A stretch of 64,000 nucleotides of DNA from Stappia indica (lineage in GTDB: Bacteria; Pseudomonadota; Alphaproteobacteria; Rhizobiales; Stappiaceae), in NCBI RefSeq assembly GCF_020177335.1, contig NZ_JAIVMG010000013.1, positions 62,001 through 126,000 on the forward strand, written 5' to 3'. Numbering within the stretch: the first letter of the stretch is position 1; every line of letters begins with the position of its first letter. The translations under genes and the position numbers were made by a program. The notes under the pieces were generated by a model. The model did not search any database and was not told the DNA's origin. It was given only the letters and a program-made list of their open reading frames with translations. Below, in pieces: positions 20,957 through 29,458 of the stretch.

Positions 20957-22305
20957 TCGCGCGGGGCCTCTCCCGTGACGAAGGCGACCAGCCCGCCGAT
21001 CAGCCGGCGGGACACCGCTTCGAAGCGTTCCGCATCACACCCTTGCAGCATCGGAGCGTCGTCCCAGGCGCATCGGCGGCCGAACTGAAACGGCAGATCG
21101 AGGCAATGGCCGCTGTGCAGGCCCGGCATGGCGCTCTCTTCTGCGAAGATCTCCAGATGGGAGCGATGGCCCTGTTCGCGCAAGGCCGCGTGGTACTGGG
21201 CCGGAAACCGCTGGAACTGGCGCCAGGAGGAGGCGGCGACAAGCTGGCGATAGGGCGAAAGGCCACTTGTGTCGCCGGCGTAGGCGCCGTCGCGGCGGAG
21301 CGTGGCAGGCAGATCTTCAGGTGCCCAGCTGGACAGGGCTTCGTCGACCTGCGCTTGCGTCGCGTTTTTATGGTCCGGCGATGTGAAGAGGAACATGGCG
21401 CTTTCCTCCGCCGTCGTGCGCAGACTGACCGCTTCGGCATGGCACGCCTTGGCGGCCCATTCCGGATCGAACAACCGATCCGGCACCGCCGCGCTGGCAA
21501 CGGGAAGGAACGCGGAAGGGGCGTGCCCGAGGGCGGGGGGCGGGGCTGTGGCTCCGAGCGCCTGAAGCCCCGCGCGCATCACCTCGTCCACGGGCGCGTG
21601 GTCGATCTCCGCCGCGCCGAGGTATTCGGCTGTCTTGCGGGTGACATCCGCCTGCCGCCGCGGCGACCAGGGTCGCCGCGTCCCCATGCTCATCAGGCTG
21701 ACGCGATGGAGCAATCCGCGCGTTTGCGGCAGAACGGACAGCAGATGCGCGTACCAGCCGCCCGCCGATTGTCCGGCAACGGTGATGCGATCCGGATCGC
21801 CGCCGAAGCTGTGAGTGCGGTCCCGCAGCCAGTGCAGCGCCTGCAGCAGATCGGCGGCCGGCAGCGGCAGCGCATGGGCATCGTTCCGCCCCAGATGGCC
21901 GAGCGCGCCCAGGCGATAATTGACCGTGACGACGACAAGGCCTCTGGAGGCCAGGACCCGGCCATCGTACCAGTCCATCGCGCCGCCGCCGGTCATCCAG
22001 GCACCGCCGTGGACAAAGAGCAGAACCGGCAAGCCCTGCGCGTCCGAAGGCGCCCAGACATTTATGAAAAAGGCGTCTTCGGCTTGCGGGTTGGGGCGCC
22101 CGGTCCCCATGGCCGCCGCCAGCCGGCTGGGGCGCTGGGGGAAGATGGGGACCTCGCTCAAGGTCTCCACTTCAAGGCGGCCCCCCGCTGGTGCGGGGGG
22201 CGCGAACCGGGCCGGCGTTTCTGCGTATCTCAGCCCGTACCACGCATCGACTTTCACGCCATCGTGTTGCAGGCGCGCGGAGGGACGTCCGGGACGGTCA
22301 GCCAT
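20929..22305 (-). CDS. Type-B carboxylesterase / alpha-beta hydrolase
   Basis: A 458-residue carboxylesterase/lipase-family (COesterase) enzyme. The oxyanion-hole FVHGGAWMTGG is near residue 107, and the nucleophile elbow GQSAGG sits in a SFGGDPDRITVAGQSAGG context near 180. No signal peptide, so cytoplasmic. The start ATG overlaps the stop of the upstream monooxygenase (TAATG), so they are coupled. In this locus it likely cleaves an ester or amide, either exposing the monooxygenase substrate or processing its product. Substrate unknown. Confidence 0.85.
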   Translation of the reverse strand: MADRPGRPSARLQHDGVKVDAWYGLRYAETPARFAPPAPAGGRLEVETLSEVPIFPQRPSRLAAAMGTGRPNPQAEDAFFINVWAPSDAQGLPVLLFVHGGAWMTGGGAMDWYDGRVLASRGLVVVTVNYRLGALGHLGRNDAHALPLPAADLLQALHWLRDRTHSFGGDPDRITVAGQSAGGWYAHLLSVLPQTRGLLHRVSLMSMGTRRPWSPRRQADVTRKTAEYLGAAEIDHAPVDEVMRAGLQALGATAPPPALGHAPSAFLPVASAAVPDRLFDPEWAAKACHAEAVSLRTTAEESAMFLFTSPDHKNATQAQVDEALSSWAPEDLPATLRRDGAYAGDTSGLSPYRQLVAASSWRQFQRFPAQYHAALREQGHRSHLEIFAEESAMPGLHSGHCLDLPFQFGRRCAWDDAPMLQGCDAERFEAVSRRLIGGLVAFVTGEAPRDQAPITSST

Positions 22306-23531
22306 TAGAGCTTCAGGGAAATGTAGTCGGTGCCGGTCTGTCCGTTGCCGTGCAGCTCGTAGCCCATCGGTGCGGTGATCGAGGCGTGGCGGGTCCCGGT
22401 GTTGATGTCGCGCCACATGCGGCCAAGCAGGCTGTTCTCGGCGAAGGCGGCGGTGCCATGGAGCCAGCACAGGTCGTTCACCGCGTCGACGAGCTCATGT
22501 CCGGCGTGGCCGATCCCGGCGCGGTGACGGGCGCGCACCGCAAGCGGAATGGGGTCGGTACCGGATGCGGCGGCGTCGATCTGGGCCGCCGCCCGTTCCA
22601 GCAAGAGCCGCGCGCCATCGATCTTGATGCTGGCGGCTCCGAGGTTCTGGACGAATGCGCCGGAGTCGGTCTGCTTGGTGTAGCAGGTGTAGGTGATGCC
22701 GCGCTTGTGCGACATCTCCGTCACGTAGTCGAGCGCGGCATAGGCGGCGCCGAGCGACGGGGACTGGATTGTGGTCGACATCGCCAGATGCGGGGTCAGC
22801 CGGCGGCCGAAGGTGGCGTGCGGGTCACGCTCCGGCCCGGTGCCCATGAGATCCTCGAAGGTGATCACGCGGTTGTTGGCGACCCACAGGTCCTCCGCCA
22901 CCATGGTGTTGGAGCCGGTGCCGCGCATGCCGAGGGTGAACCAGGTGTCCTTGACCTCGTACTCGCCGCGCCGCATCAGGACGAAGCCGACCTGGGGCTC
23001 GCTTTCCGCATCGCGTTTGATGAAGAGAATGCCGAGCGCCCATTCGGAATGGGAGCTGTTGGAGGCGAAGGGCCATTTGCCGTTGATCCGCCATCCATCG
23101 CCGTCGGGGACGGCCGTGCCTTGCGGCTGGGCGAAGATCGACGCGGCCCGGACCGGGCCATCGGCGAAGACCTCGTCCAGCGCCTCGTCGCTGAAACGGT
23201 TGGCCAGCATGACGGAGCCGTTGGAGATGACGACGCACCAGGCCGCCGCCGGGTCGTAGTACCCAACCGCCCTTGCCACCTCAAGCAGCATGGCGGCGCC
23301 GCCCTCTTCGCCGCCATAGCGCTTCAGGGTCGAGATGCGCCAGGCGCCGGTCGTTTCCAAAGCGTCGACGGTTTCCTGCGGCAGGACCCGATTGCGATCG
23401 GCGAGCAGCGCGTTTTCGCGCAGCAGCGGGCCGATCCGGTGGATGTTCTCGACAATACGGGCGGTGTCCTCAGCCGAGGGGGCGTGCCGCATGGTCACAG
23501 GGCTGAGCTGGGAAGCAAGAGCGTGAGACAT
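22305..23531 (-). CDS. Acyl-CoA-dehydrogenase-fold flavin monooxygenase (group D, HpaB/HsaA/IacA-like)
   Basis: A 408-residue protein with the acyl-CoA dehydrogenase fold: helical N-terminus (GPLLRENALLADRNRVLP), a middle beta region (INGKWPFASNSSHSEW, FTLGMRGTGSNTM) and a helical C-terminus (WLHGTAAFAENSLLGRMWRD). Members of this branch use reduced flavin from a separate reductase to hydroxylate aromatics, and WxLHGT-type ends are typical. A flavin reductase gene lies nearby in the divergent operon. ATG 23531 follows AGGAGG. True acyl-CoA dehydrogenase activity is less likely. Confidence 0.83.
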   Translation of the reverse strand: MSHALASQLSPVTMRHAPSAEDTARIVENIHRIGPLLRENALLADRNRVLPQETVDALETTGAWRISTLKRYGGEEGGAAMLLEVARAVGYYDPAAAWCVVISNGSVMLANRFSDEALDEVFADGPVRAASIFAQPQGTAVPDGDGWRINGKWPFASNSSHSEWALGILFIKRDAESEPQVGFVLMRRGEYEVKDTWFTLGMRGTGSNTMVAEDLWVANNRVITFEDLMGTGPERDPHATFGRRLTPHLAMSTTIQSPSLGAAYAALDYVTEMSHKRGITYTCYTKQTDSGAFVQNLGAASIKIDGARLLLERAAAQIDAAASGTDPIPLAVRARHRAGIGHAGHELVDAVNDLCWLHGTAAFAENSLLGRMWRDINTGTRHASITAPMGYELHGNGQTGTDYISLKL

Positions 23532-23670
23532 TGTGTTCCTCCTGTCGCAACGTCTCCGGCGTCGGGCGCCGGGTTTGATGAAGATGGCTGGGGGCGACGG
23601 TCCTTCGCCGCGATGCGGTCCTCTCCCCGAGGCCCCCGGTCACAGTGGTTTGGAAATGTCGGTCCAGACC

Positions 23671-23970
23671 CTAGGGCGCCGGGGCGGTCGCGGCATCGCA
23701 GACGATGAGCCCGTCGATGTAGCGCTCCATGAAGTCCTGGATCCTTCGGTGCATTGGGGACGCCTGATAGCGCTCATGGTCCGCCGCCGTGTCGAAGCTG
23801 GACAGGATCGCCCAGTCGTATCCCGACGACCGGCGTGCCTCGTTCCTCACGAAGGCGTAGCTGCGGACATAAGGGAGCTGTTGTTTCAGCTCTGAGATGA
23901 GCGCCTCGGTCTGGCTGTGAAAATCGGCGTCCAGTCCAGACAGTTTCAGCAGGACGATATGGGTGTACAT
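23671..23970 (-). CDS. Dabb (stress-responsive A/B barrel) domain protein
   Basis: A 99-residue dimeric alpha/beta-barrel protein of the Dabb type: MYTHIVLLKL start, LPYVRSYAFVRNEARR, YDWAILSSFDTAADHERYQASPMHRRI. Small proteins of this fold act as cofactor-free cyclases or oxygenases on polyketide or aromatic substrates, or have unknown roles. ATG 23970 begins the conserved fold; the frame could start at 24027, where GGGAGG abuts the ATG. It lies between the cupin and the monooxygenase on the same strand, so it probably acts in the same pathway. Confidence 0.8.
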   Translation of the reverse strand: MYTHIVLLKLSGLDADFHSQTEALISELKQQLPYVRSYAFVRNEARRSSGYDWAILSSFDTAADHERYQASPMHRRIQDFMERYIDGLIVCDAATAPAP

Positions 23971-24088
23971 GACATCGAACCCGTCTTTGCGGTGGGGCTT
24001 CCGGCGGGAGGATGCGCGCCACGACATCCTCCCGAGATGCGGTGCGCCGGAAGCGGTCCTCCTGGCGCGGTCCCGATTGCCGGGGCGA

Positions 24089-24610
24089 TCAGATCGCCTG
24101 GGGGCGGGTGCCGGGAGGGCCGATCAGCGTGATGCCAAAGCGGTCGCAGGCATCGGTCAGGCGTTTTTCAGTGGCCTCGTCCATCTTCCATCCCGCCTGC
24201 GGTGCGGCGTAGTCGGCGGGGATGGCCACCGCCCGGAAGAACTCGTCAAGGCCTCCGGGAGCGGACATGACCAGCCATTTCGCTTCGGAGTCCGGGTCGA
24301 CCTGGAAGATGTGCGGCACGTCCTTGGGCATGAGAATGCAGTCGCCCGGTCCCAGCGTGACGGCGGCATCGGCCGACCAGAAGGAGATCTTCCCTTCCAG
24401 AAGGTAGAAGATCTCATCCTCTCCATTGTGCTCATGCAGCGGCGGTTCCGACCCGACCTTGGAGTGGGTCAGGGCGAGCTGAAAACGGCCCTCTGTCATC
24501 TGCGTGGTGATGATCGGCTGGATGAGGTCGCCAAGGAACCAAAGGTTCTCTCGCTCCGCCTCGCGGATCACGAAGATTCGGTTTTCCGGCTTTGTGGGGT
24601 CGGTGGTCAT
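24089..24610 (-). CDS. Cupin-domain protein
   Basis: A 173-residue single-domain cupin. Motif 1 is HEHNGEDEIFYLLEG (about residues 59-73) with the two His and the Glu that hold a metal; motif 2 is LGPGDCILMPKDVPHIFQ (about 86-103) with the third His. Such proteins can be quercetinase-like dioxygenases or isomerases. A strong GGAGGAGAGGAG precedes the ATG. It heads the minus-strand operon of cupin, Dabb protein, monooxygenase and esterase. The catalytic role is inferred from the locus. Confidence 0.85.
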   Translation of the reverse strand: MTTDPTKPENRIFVIREAERENLWFLGDLIQPIITTQMTEGRFQLALTHSKVGSEPPLHEHNGEDEIFYLLEGKISFWSADAAVTLGPGDCILMPKDVPHIFQVDPDSEAKWLVMSAPGGLDEFFRAVAIPADYAAPQAGWKMDEATEKRLTDACDRFGITLIGPPGTRPQAI

Positions 24611-25015
24611 GGCTTCTCCTCTCCTCCGCCGCCAATCGGCGTCCGTTTTTTTGATATGTCAAAAATATTGCGAACGCAAATTAAATGATATATTAGACCT
24701 AAACTATCGGACGTTCAGCTTGTCGGGCCGCTCTTGAGGAGGGGCGGTTCGGAAGGGGGGCGTAGGCGGGCCGGAAATGCGTTTTTCGCCATGAGATTGC
24801 GAAAATAGTGAAGGAAGAGACGCGCCTTTCAGGATGTGGTTTCTGGCTCCGGCGTTCGAAGGCGTCCTGCGCTCCGTAGGGCGGGAAGTGCACGGGCGGG
24901 TTCTGAAGTTGTGAAAATCTGACGCCCGCAAAAACTTCGGAATGAGATTGTTGGGTGCTCGCGGGGGGCGACTTGGCGCCGGGAGCATGGGAGTTCGAGG
25001 AGGAGGACATTCATC
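24611..25015. promoter_or_regulatory. Divergent regulatory region of the aromatic-oxidation locus
   Basis: A 405-bp gap between the cupin operon and the flavin reductase. An AT-rich island (about 24645-24710) contains the inverted repeat TTGCG-AA-CGCAA at 24668-24679, a possible operator for the PaaX-type regulator or another factor. The rest is GC-rich and shows no gene. Exact promoters could not be assigned. Confidence 0.4.
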
Positions 25016-25540
25016 ATGACTGTTGCGTTGGTGTCTGCCATTGGGCAGCAGAGATTGCGGGAGGCGTTCAGCCATTTCCCGTCCGGGGTCGCGGCCCTGG
25101 CGGCGGAGATCGACCGGGAGCCCCAGGTCCTGGTGGCATCGAGCTTCACGGTCGGGGTTTCGCTGGACCCGCCGCTTGCGGCGGTTTTCGTTCAGAAATC
25201 GTCGTCCACATGGTCCTTGCTGTCCCAGGCCGAGCGCATTGGCGTGTCGATCCTCGGTGTCGATCATGCGGAGACCTGCCGGCAATTGGCAGGCCGGAAC
25301 AGATCGGAGCGTTTTTCCGGCGTCGAGCGGGTCGCAAGTCCGACAGGGGCGATCCGCATCCTGGGGTCTGCCGCCTATTTCGAATGCAGTGTCCATGATG
25401 TGCATGCGACGGGCGATCACGACGCCGTCCTGCTGTTCATTCACGACCTCGAGGTCGCAAGAGAAACCGCGCCGCTGGTGTTTCACGGCTCCCGGTTCAC
25501 GCAGCTCGCCATGGAACCGGCGGGGATGACGGCGCAGTAG
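25016..25540 (+). CDS. Flavin reductase (HpaC-like) of the two-component monooxygenase
   Basis: A 174-residue flavin-reductase-like protein (FMN-binding split barrel). Family marks are FPSGVAALAA near 22-31, VASSFTVGVSLDPPLAAVFV near 39-58 and the SSTWSLLSQAERIGVSIL stretch. It would use NAD(P)H to reduce FMN or FAD and supply the monooxygenase encoded 1.5 kb away on the opposite strand. GAGGAGG precedes the ATG. A tandem-repeat gap of 290 bp separates it from the MHS transporter gene. Confidence 0.85.
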   Translation: MTVALVSAIGQQRLREAFSHFPSGVAALAAEIDREPQVLVASSFTVGVSLDPPLAAVFVQKSSSTWSLLSQAERIGVSILGVDHAETCRQLAGRNRSERFSGVERVASPTGAIRILGSAAYFECSVHDVHATGDHDAVLLFIHDLEVARETAPLVFHGSRFTQLAMEPAGMTAQ

Positions 25541-25609
25541 CGTCACGCGCGCGTGGGAGAAGGCGTGACGCGCGCCGGCGGGCGGCAGAGGTCTGCCTGA
25601 AAGGCCTGC

Positions 25610-25669
25610 CGGAGCGACCGTTTCCGGAGCGACCGTTTCCGGAGCGGGTGCCTGAAAGCGGGTGCCTGA
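25610..25669. repeat. Short tandem repeats upstream of the MHS transporter gene
   Basis: Two full copies and one partial copy of a 15-bp unit, CGGAGCGACCGTTTC, at 25610-25646 run into two copies of GCGGGTGCCTGA with a 14-bp period, at 25644-25669. The tract is non-coding. Confidence 0.8.
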
Positions 25670-25830
25670 CTGGCTTTGTCGTCCTTGGCATCAAGGCGCG
25701 CTGGGCGGTGCGTCGCCTGTTTTCCCCCACCATCACGTCAATCGGATTTCCGCGAGCCCGTGTGGCGCGCGTCACCTGCCTTTGGCGGGAGCGCTGTCGC
25801 TCGGCTGCCTTCAAGTCATGGAGACATGCT

Positions 25831-27234
25831 ATGACAACAGCTACTTCACGCACTCAGACATCTGTTTCATCCTCGCTGCCAAGCGGGCGCGAGAAGCGCA
25901 AGATCATTGTCGGCGTCGGTGTCGGCAATGCGCTCGAATGGTACGATTGGGCGGCGTATTCGATCTTCGCGCCGTATTTCGCGCGCCAGTTCTTCCGCAG
26001 TGACGATCCGCTGACGGATCTGCTGGGAACCCTGGCGATCTTCGCCGCCGGCTTTTTCATGCGCCCGCTGGGCGGGGTGTTTTTCGGCTGGTTCGCCGAC
26101 CGTCGCGGGCGCCGTCCCGCGATGACCTTCGCCATGCTCCTGACGGCGGCTGGAAGCCTGCTCATCGGCATCTCGCCCACCTACGGCAGCATTGGGGCCG
26201 CTGCTGCCGTTTTCCTTCTCGTGGGGCGTCTGCTGCAAGGGTTTGGACATGGTGGTGAGGTCGTCTCCTCCTTCACCTATGTCACCGAGATGGCGCCGGC
26301 GAACAAGCGGGGGGCGTGGTCCTCGACCGTGTTTGTCTTCGTCACCATCGGCGTCATGTGCGCCACCGCGCTCGGCGCGGGGCTGACCAGCACCGTCGGG
26401 GCGAGTGGCGTCGAGGAGTGGGCCTGGCGTATCCCGTTCGTGATCGGCGGCGTTCTTGGGGTCTATGCGCTCTACCTGCGTCGTCATCTGGATGAGACGC
26501 CCATGTTCCGGGCCAAGGCCGAGGCGGCCGAGCAGGCGGCGGCCGCGCCGGGACGTGCCGCGCGCCAGGGGGGATGGGCCAATGTGTGGAAGTATCGCCG
26601 GGCGTGCCTGCGCGTCTTCGCGCTTTCCGCTGGCGGTACGGTTCTCTACTACGTGTGGGCGGTGATGGCGCCGACCTTCGCCATCGGGGCCCTCGGCATG
26701 GATCCGGGGCCGGTGATGTGGGTCGGCGTGGCCGCCAACATCTTCTTCATTCTCTGCCTCATGGCCTGGGGCCGCATTTCGGATCGCTATGGCCGGAAGC
26801 TGAATTGGTATGTCTTCTCGATCGGATCCATGATCGCCATCATCCCGCTGTCGCTGATCCTGTCGGGCGGCGAGGGCGAGATCTGGCGCCTTGCCGTCTA
26901 TATGGGCGTCGGCATGCTGCTGATCTCGGCGCCGACGGCCATCATGCCGGCATTTTTCCCCGAGCAGTTCCCAACCCATATTCGTGCCGTGGCAATGGGG
27001 CTGCCGTTCTCGGTCGCGGGGGCGGTGACCGGGGGAACGGCGCCGTACCTGCAGGCATGGCTGTATTCCTCGGGTCAGCCCTGGCTGTTTGAAATCTATC
27101 TCATCGTGCTCTGTTTCCTGGTTCTGGTCGCCACCGTGGTGTCGCCGGAAACCAATGGTAAGGATCTGAGCGATGACAGCGAAGAGGAGGCCGAGTTCTC
27201 CGGCGCCAGCCTCGCCGAACGCCCCGCAGCCTGA
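25831..27234 (+). CDS. MFS transporter, metabolite:H+ symporter (MHS) type
   Basis: A 467-residue permease with about 12 membrane segments of the MHS branch (like ShiA/ProP/aromatic-acid carriers). Typical motifs are NALEWYDWAAYS near 33-44, GWFADRRGRRPAM near 86-98, GRLLQGFGHGGEV, and WGRISDRYGRKL in the second half. The sequence VGNALEWYDW is diagnostic for MHS. It probably imports the organic acid or aromatic compound processed by the neighbouring oxidation genes. ATG 25831 starts the family-like N-terminus; only weak GAGA is seen upstream. Confidence 0.88.
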   Translation: MTTATSRTQTSVSSSLPSGREKRKIIVGVGVGNALEWYDWAAYSIFAPYFARQFFRSDDPLTDLLGTLAIFAAGFFMRPLGGVFFGWFADRRGRRPAMTFAMLLTAAGSLLIGISPTYGSIGAAAAVFLLVGRLLQGFGHGGEVVSSFTYVTEMAPANKRGAWSSTVFVFVTIGVMCATALGAGLTSTVGASGVEEWAWRIPFVIGGVLGVYALYLRRHLDETPMFRAKAEAAEQAAAAPGRAARQGGWANVWKYRRACLRVFALSAGGTVLYYVWAVMAPTFAIGALGMDPGPVMWVGVAANIFFILCLMAWGRISDRYGRKLNWYVFSIGSMIAIIPLSLILSGGEGEIWRLAVYMGVGMLLISAPTAIMPAFFPEQFPTHIRAVAMGLPFSVAGAVTGGTAPYLQAWLYSSGQPWLFEIYLIVLCFLVLVATVVSPETNGKDLSDDSEEEAEFSGASLAERPAA

Positions 27235-27274
27235 CGGCGGGAGCGAAACGCAACCGGGCTGATGGCTCGGTATG

Positions 27275-27304
27275 GGCCGGCCGGTTCTTCGGAGCCGGCC
27301 GGTC
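27275..27304. terminator. Possible bidirectional terminator between MHS gene and radC
   Basis: CCGGCCGG (27277-27284) and CCGGCCGG (27295-27302) form a strong hairpin between two convergent genes. The T-run after it is weak (GTCTTCC). Confidence 0.45.
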
Positions 27305-27307
27305 TTC

Positions 27308-28018
27308 CTACAGCAGTTGCAGCCCGCGGAAACTGGCGTGGCCCTCGCGTCCGACGATGATGTGGTCGTGCAGGACGATGCCGAGCGGCTTGGCGATCTC
27401 GGCGATCTGATTGGTCATCTGGATGTCGGCGCGCGACGGCGTCGGGTCGCCCGAGGGATGGTTGTGGACCAGCACGATGGCGCTGGCCGAGAGCTCCAGC
27501 GCACGCTTCAGCACCTCGCGCGGATAGACCGGCGTATGGTCGACCGTGCCGCGCTGCTGCACCTCGTCGGCGATCAGCGCGTTCTTCTTGTCCAGGAACA
27601 GGATGCGGAACTCCTCGCGATCGGAAAAGGCCATGGCCGTGCGCACGTAATCGAGCACGGCGGACCAGGAGGACAGCACCCGCTTGCCCTGGACCTTCAC
27701 CCGCAGGAAACGCTCCGCCGCCGCATGGGCCAGCTTCAGATCGTCGACCACCCGATCGCCCACACCGCGCACCTCCTTGAGGCGGGCAGGCGGGGCGGCG
27801 AGCACCTCGGCGAAGGAGCCGAAACGGGCGATCAGCGCCTTGGCGATCGGCTTGGTGTCCGCCCGCTTGATCGGAGAGAACAGCAAGAGCTCCAGCAGTT
27901 CGTAATCCTGCAGGGCTTCATGCCCGCCATCGCGAAACCGCTGGCGCAGCCGGTCGCGATGGCCATGGTAATGCGGCTGAGCGGCGGCTTCGGCAAATCC
28001 GCTGTCATCCTCGCTCAT
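27308..28018 (-). CDS. radC: RadC family JAB-domain protein
   Basis: A 236-residue RadC protein. The N-terminal helix-hairpin-helix region ([35 protein letters not shown]) is followed by the JAB/MPN domain with the metal site [14 protein letters not shown]. The name implies DNA repair but this role is not established; the family may act in DNA processing. ATG 28018 follows GGAGA; an ATG at 28054 would add 12 residues. It is downstream of map on the same strand, with 98 bp between them. Confidence 0.88.
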   Translation of the reverse strand: MSEDDSGFAEAAAQPHYHGHRDRLRQRFRDGGHEALQDYELLELLLFSPIKRADTKPIAKALIARFGSFAEVLAAPPARLKEVRGVGDRVVDDLKLAHAAAERFLRVKVQGKRVLSSWSAVLDYVRTAMAFSDREEFRILFLDKKNALIADEVQQRGTVDHTPVYPREVLKRALELSASAIVLVHNHPSGDPTPSRADIQMTNQIAEIAKPLGIVLHDHIIVGREGHASFRGLQLL

Positions 28019-28116
28019 GGCCGGTCTCCGTGAGGCAGGGCTGGGCGGGGACATCCGTTTCGGAAGGGCCAGCCGGAGGTGATGCCCGCATCTGGATCAT
28101 GATCCGCAGCGGGGCT

Positions 28117-28950
28117 TCAGCTTGCCGGGCGATCTACCGGATTGTCCAGCCCTGCCGGCGACAGGGTGAAAATCTGGCAGCCATCGGCGGTGATGCCGAT
28201 CGAGTGCTCGTATTGCGCCGTCAGTGAGCGGTCGCGGGTGACCGCCGTCCAGCCATCGGACAGGACCTTCACATGCGGCCGGCCGAGATTCACCATCGGC
28301 TCGATGGTGAAGATCATGCCCGGCTTCAACTCCACGCCTTCGCCGGGGCGCCCGTAATGCAGGATGTTCGGCATGTCGTGAAACAGCCGGCCGACCCCAT
28401 GGCCGCAGAAATCACGCACCACGGAGCAGCGCTCGGCCTCCACATAGGTCTGGATCGCCGCCCCGATGTCGCCGGTGGTGTTGCCCGGGCGGGCGGCCTC
28501 GATGCCGCGCAGGAGCGACTGGTAAGTCACATCCATCAACCGTTCGGCGGCGCGCTTCGGCTTTCCCAGGGCATACATGCGGCTGGAATCGCCATGCCAG
28601 CCGTCGAGAATGTAGGTGACGTCGATGTTGACGATGTCACCGTCCTTGAGCGGTTTGTCGTTGGGGATGCCATGGCACACCACGTGGTTGATCGAGGTGC
28701 AGCAGGACTTGGTGTAGCCGCGATAGTTCAGGGTCGCCGGGATCGCGTCGTGCTGGGCGCCGAAGTCGAAGACGAAGGCGTCGATCTGGTTGGTGGTGAC
28801 GCCGGGCTGGACGAAATCGACGAGGGCATCGAGGCACCTGGCCGTCAACTGTCCGGCGCGCTGCATGCCCTCGAAATCCTCCGGTCCGTAGAGCCGGATC
28901 TGCCCGGTGTTCTTCAGCGGTGCCGTCGCGGCGTCAATGTAAGTGACCAT
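28117..28950 (-). CDS. map: Type I methionine aminopeptidase
   Basis: A 277-residue metal-dependent MetAP that removes N-terminal Met from new proteins. Metal ligands are visible in NIDVTYILDGWHGDSSR (two Asp), GHGVGRLFHD (His), FTIEPMV (Glu) and YEHSIGIT (Glu). The substrate-pocket region TSINHVVCHGIP is present. ATG 28950 gives the usual short N-terminal extension; the frame is open 29 codons upstream with no leader. Two nearly identical 19-bp repeats lie 82-119 bp upstream. Confidence 0.94.
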   Translation of the reverse strand: MVTYIDAATAPLKNTGQIRLYGPEDFEGMQRAGQLTARCLDALVDFVQPGVTTNQIDAFVFDFGAQHDAIPATLNYRGYTKSCCTSINHVVCHGIPNDKPLKDGDIVNIDVTYILDGWHGDSSRMYALGKPKRAAERLMDVTYQSLLRGIEAARPGNTTGDIGAAIQTYVEAERCSVVRDFCGHGVGRLFHDMPNILHYGRPGEGVELKPGMIFTIEPMVNLGRPHVKVLSDGWTAVTRDRSLTAQYEHSIGITADGCQIFTLSPAGLDNPVDRPAS

Positions 28951-29259
28951 CGTGATCCCGTGTGCTGTCTGTTGCCTGGCGGGCGCTTGCGTTCCGCAAA
29001 AAGGCCTGTCGCCTTCGGTGGAACCGCGTTCCTTCACCCGATTATCGGGCCTTCACCCGGATATCGGGCGCGGTTCTCGTCGTGCGAGGCCGCTGCGAGC
29101 GCGTTGCGGGAGCGCCAGAGTGTTCCTTCTATATAGCCATAAATCGCCGGTGTGGGAGGTGCAATCGGGTTGAAGGGAGGTGCGGCCTTATTTCCTTGTC
29201 GGGGCCGTGGTGCTCCTGCCTCTTGCGCGGGGGGCGTCCTGCGGGTAGGCAGGAGACGC
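28951..29259. other. Intergenic region, map / tRNA-Leu, with tandem 19-bp repeat
   Basis: A 309-bp gap. It holds two adjacent 19-bp copies (29032-29050 and 29051-29069) that match at 17 of 19 positions. The first contains the palindrome CCCGAT-T-ATCGGG. This may be an operator for map. The rest presumably holds the tRNA promoter (a TATATA stretch is near 29132). No gene was recognised. Confidence 0.5.
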
Positions 29260-29345
29260 GCGGACGTGGTGGAACCGGTAGACACAAGGGACTTAAAATC
29301 CCTCGGCCATGCGCCGTGCGGGTTCGAGTCCCGCCGTCCGCACCA
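29260..29345 (+). tRNA. tRNA-Leu(UAA)
   Basis: The acceptor stem GCGGACG (29260-29266) pairs with CGTCCGC (29335-29341), followed by A and an encoded CCA. The anticodon stem AGGGA/TCCCT holds the loop CTTAAAA with anticodon TAA at 29294-29296. A long variable arm and a GGTTCGAGTCC T-arm are present. All class II tRNA-Leu features are intact. No integrase or att-like duplication was seen near its 3' end. Confidence 0.97.
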
Positions 29346-29458
29346 GGTTCCCGCCCAGCCGGGCGGACAGTTTCAACGGCCACGATGGTGGCAATGGCAA
29401 TCGGTTCGGGCGACATGCTTCGCTTGGCAGCATGTAGACGACGAGGGACGATCCGGAC

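Noticed and set aside
22305-23531. Ordinary acyl-CoA dehydrogenase of fatty acid oxidation
   Set aside because: The sequence and the linked flavin reductase, cupin and Dabb genes fit the flavin-monooxygenase branch better; no thiolase, hydratase or ETF genes are beside it.
29260-29345. tRNA-Leu as an integration site for a mobile element
   Set aside because: No integrase, att duplication or change in gene content follows; trkH and sfsA are normal core genes.
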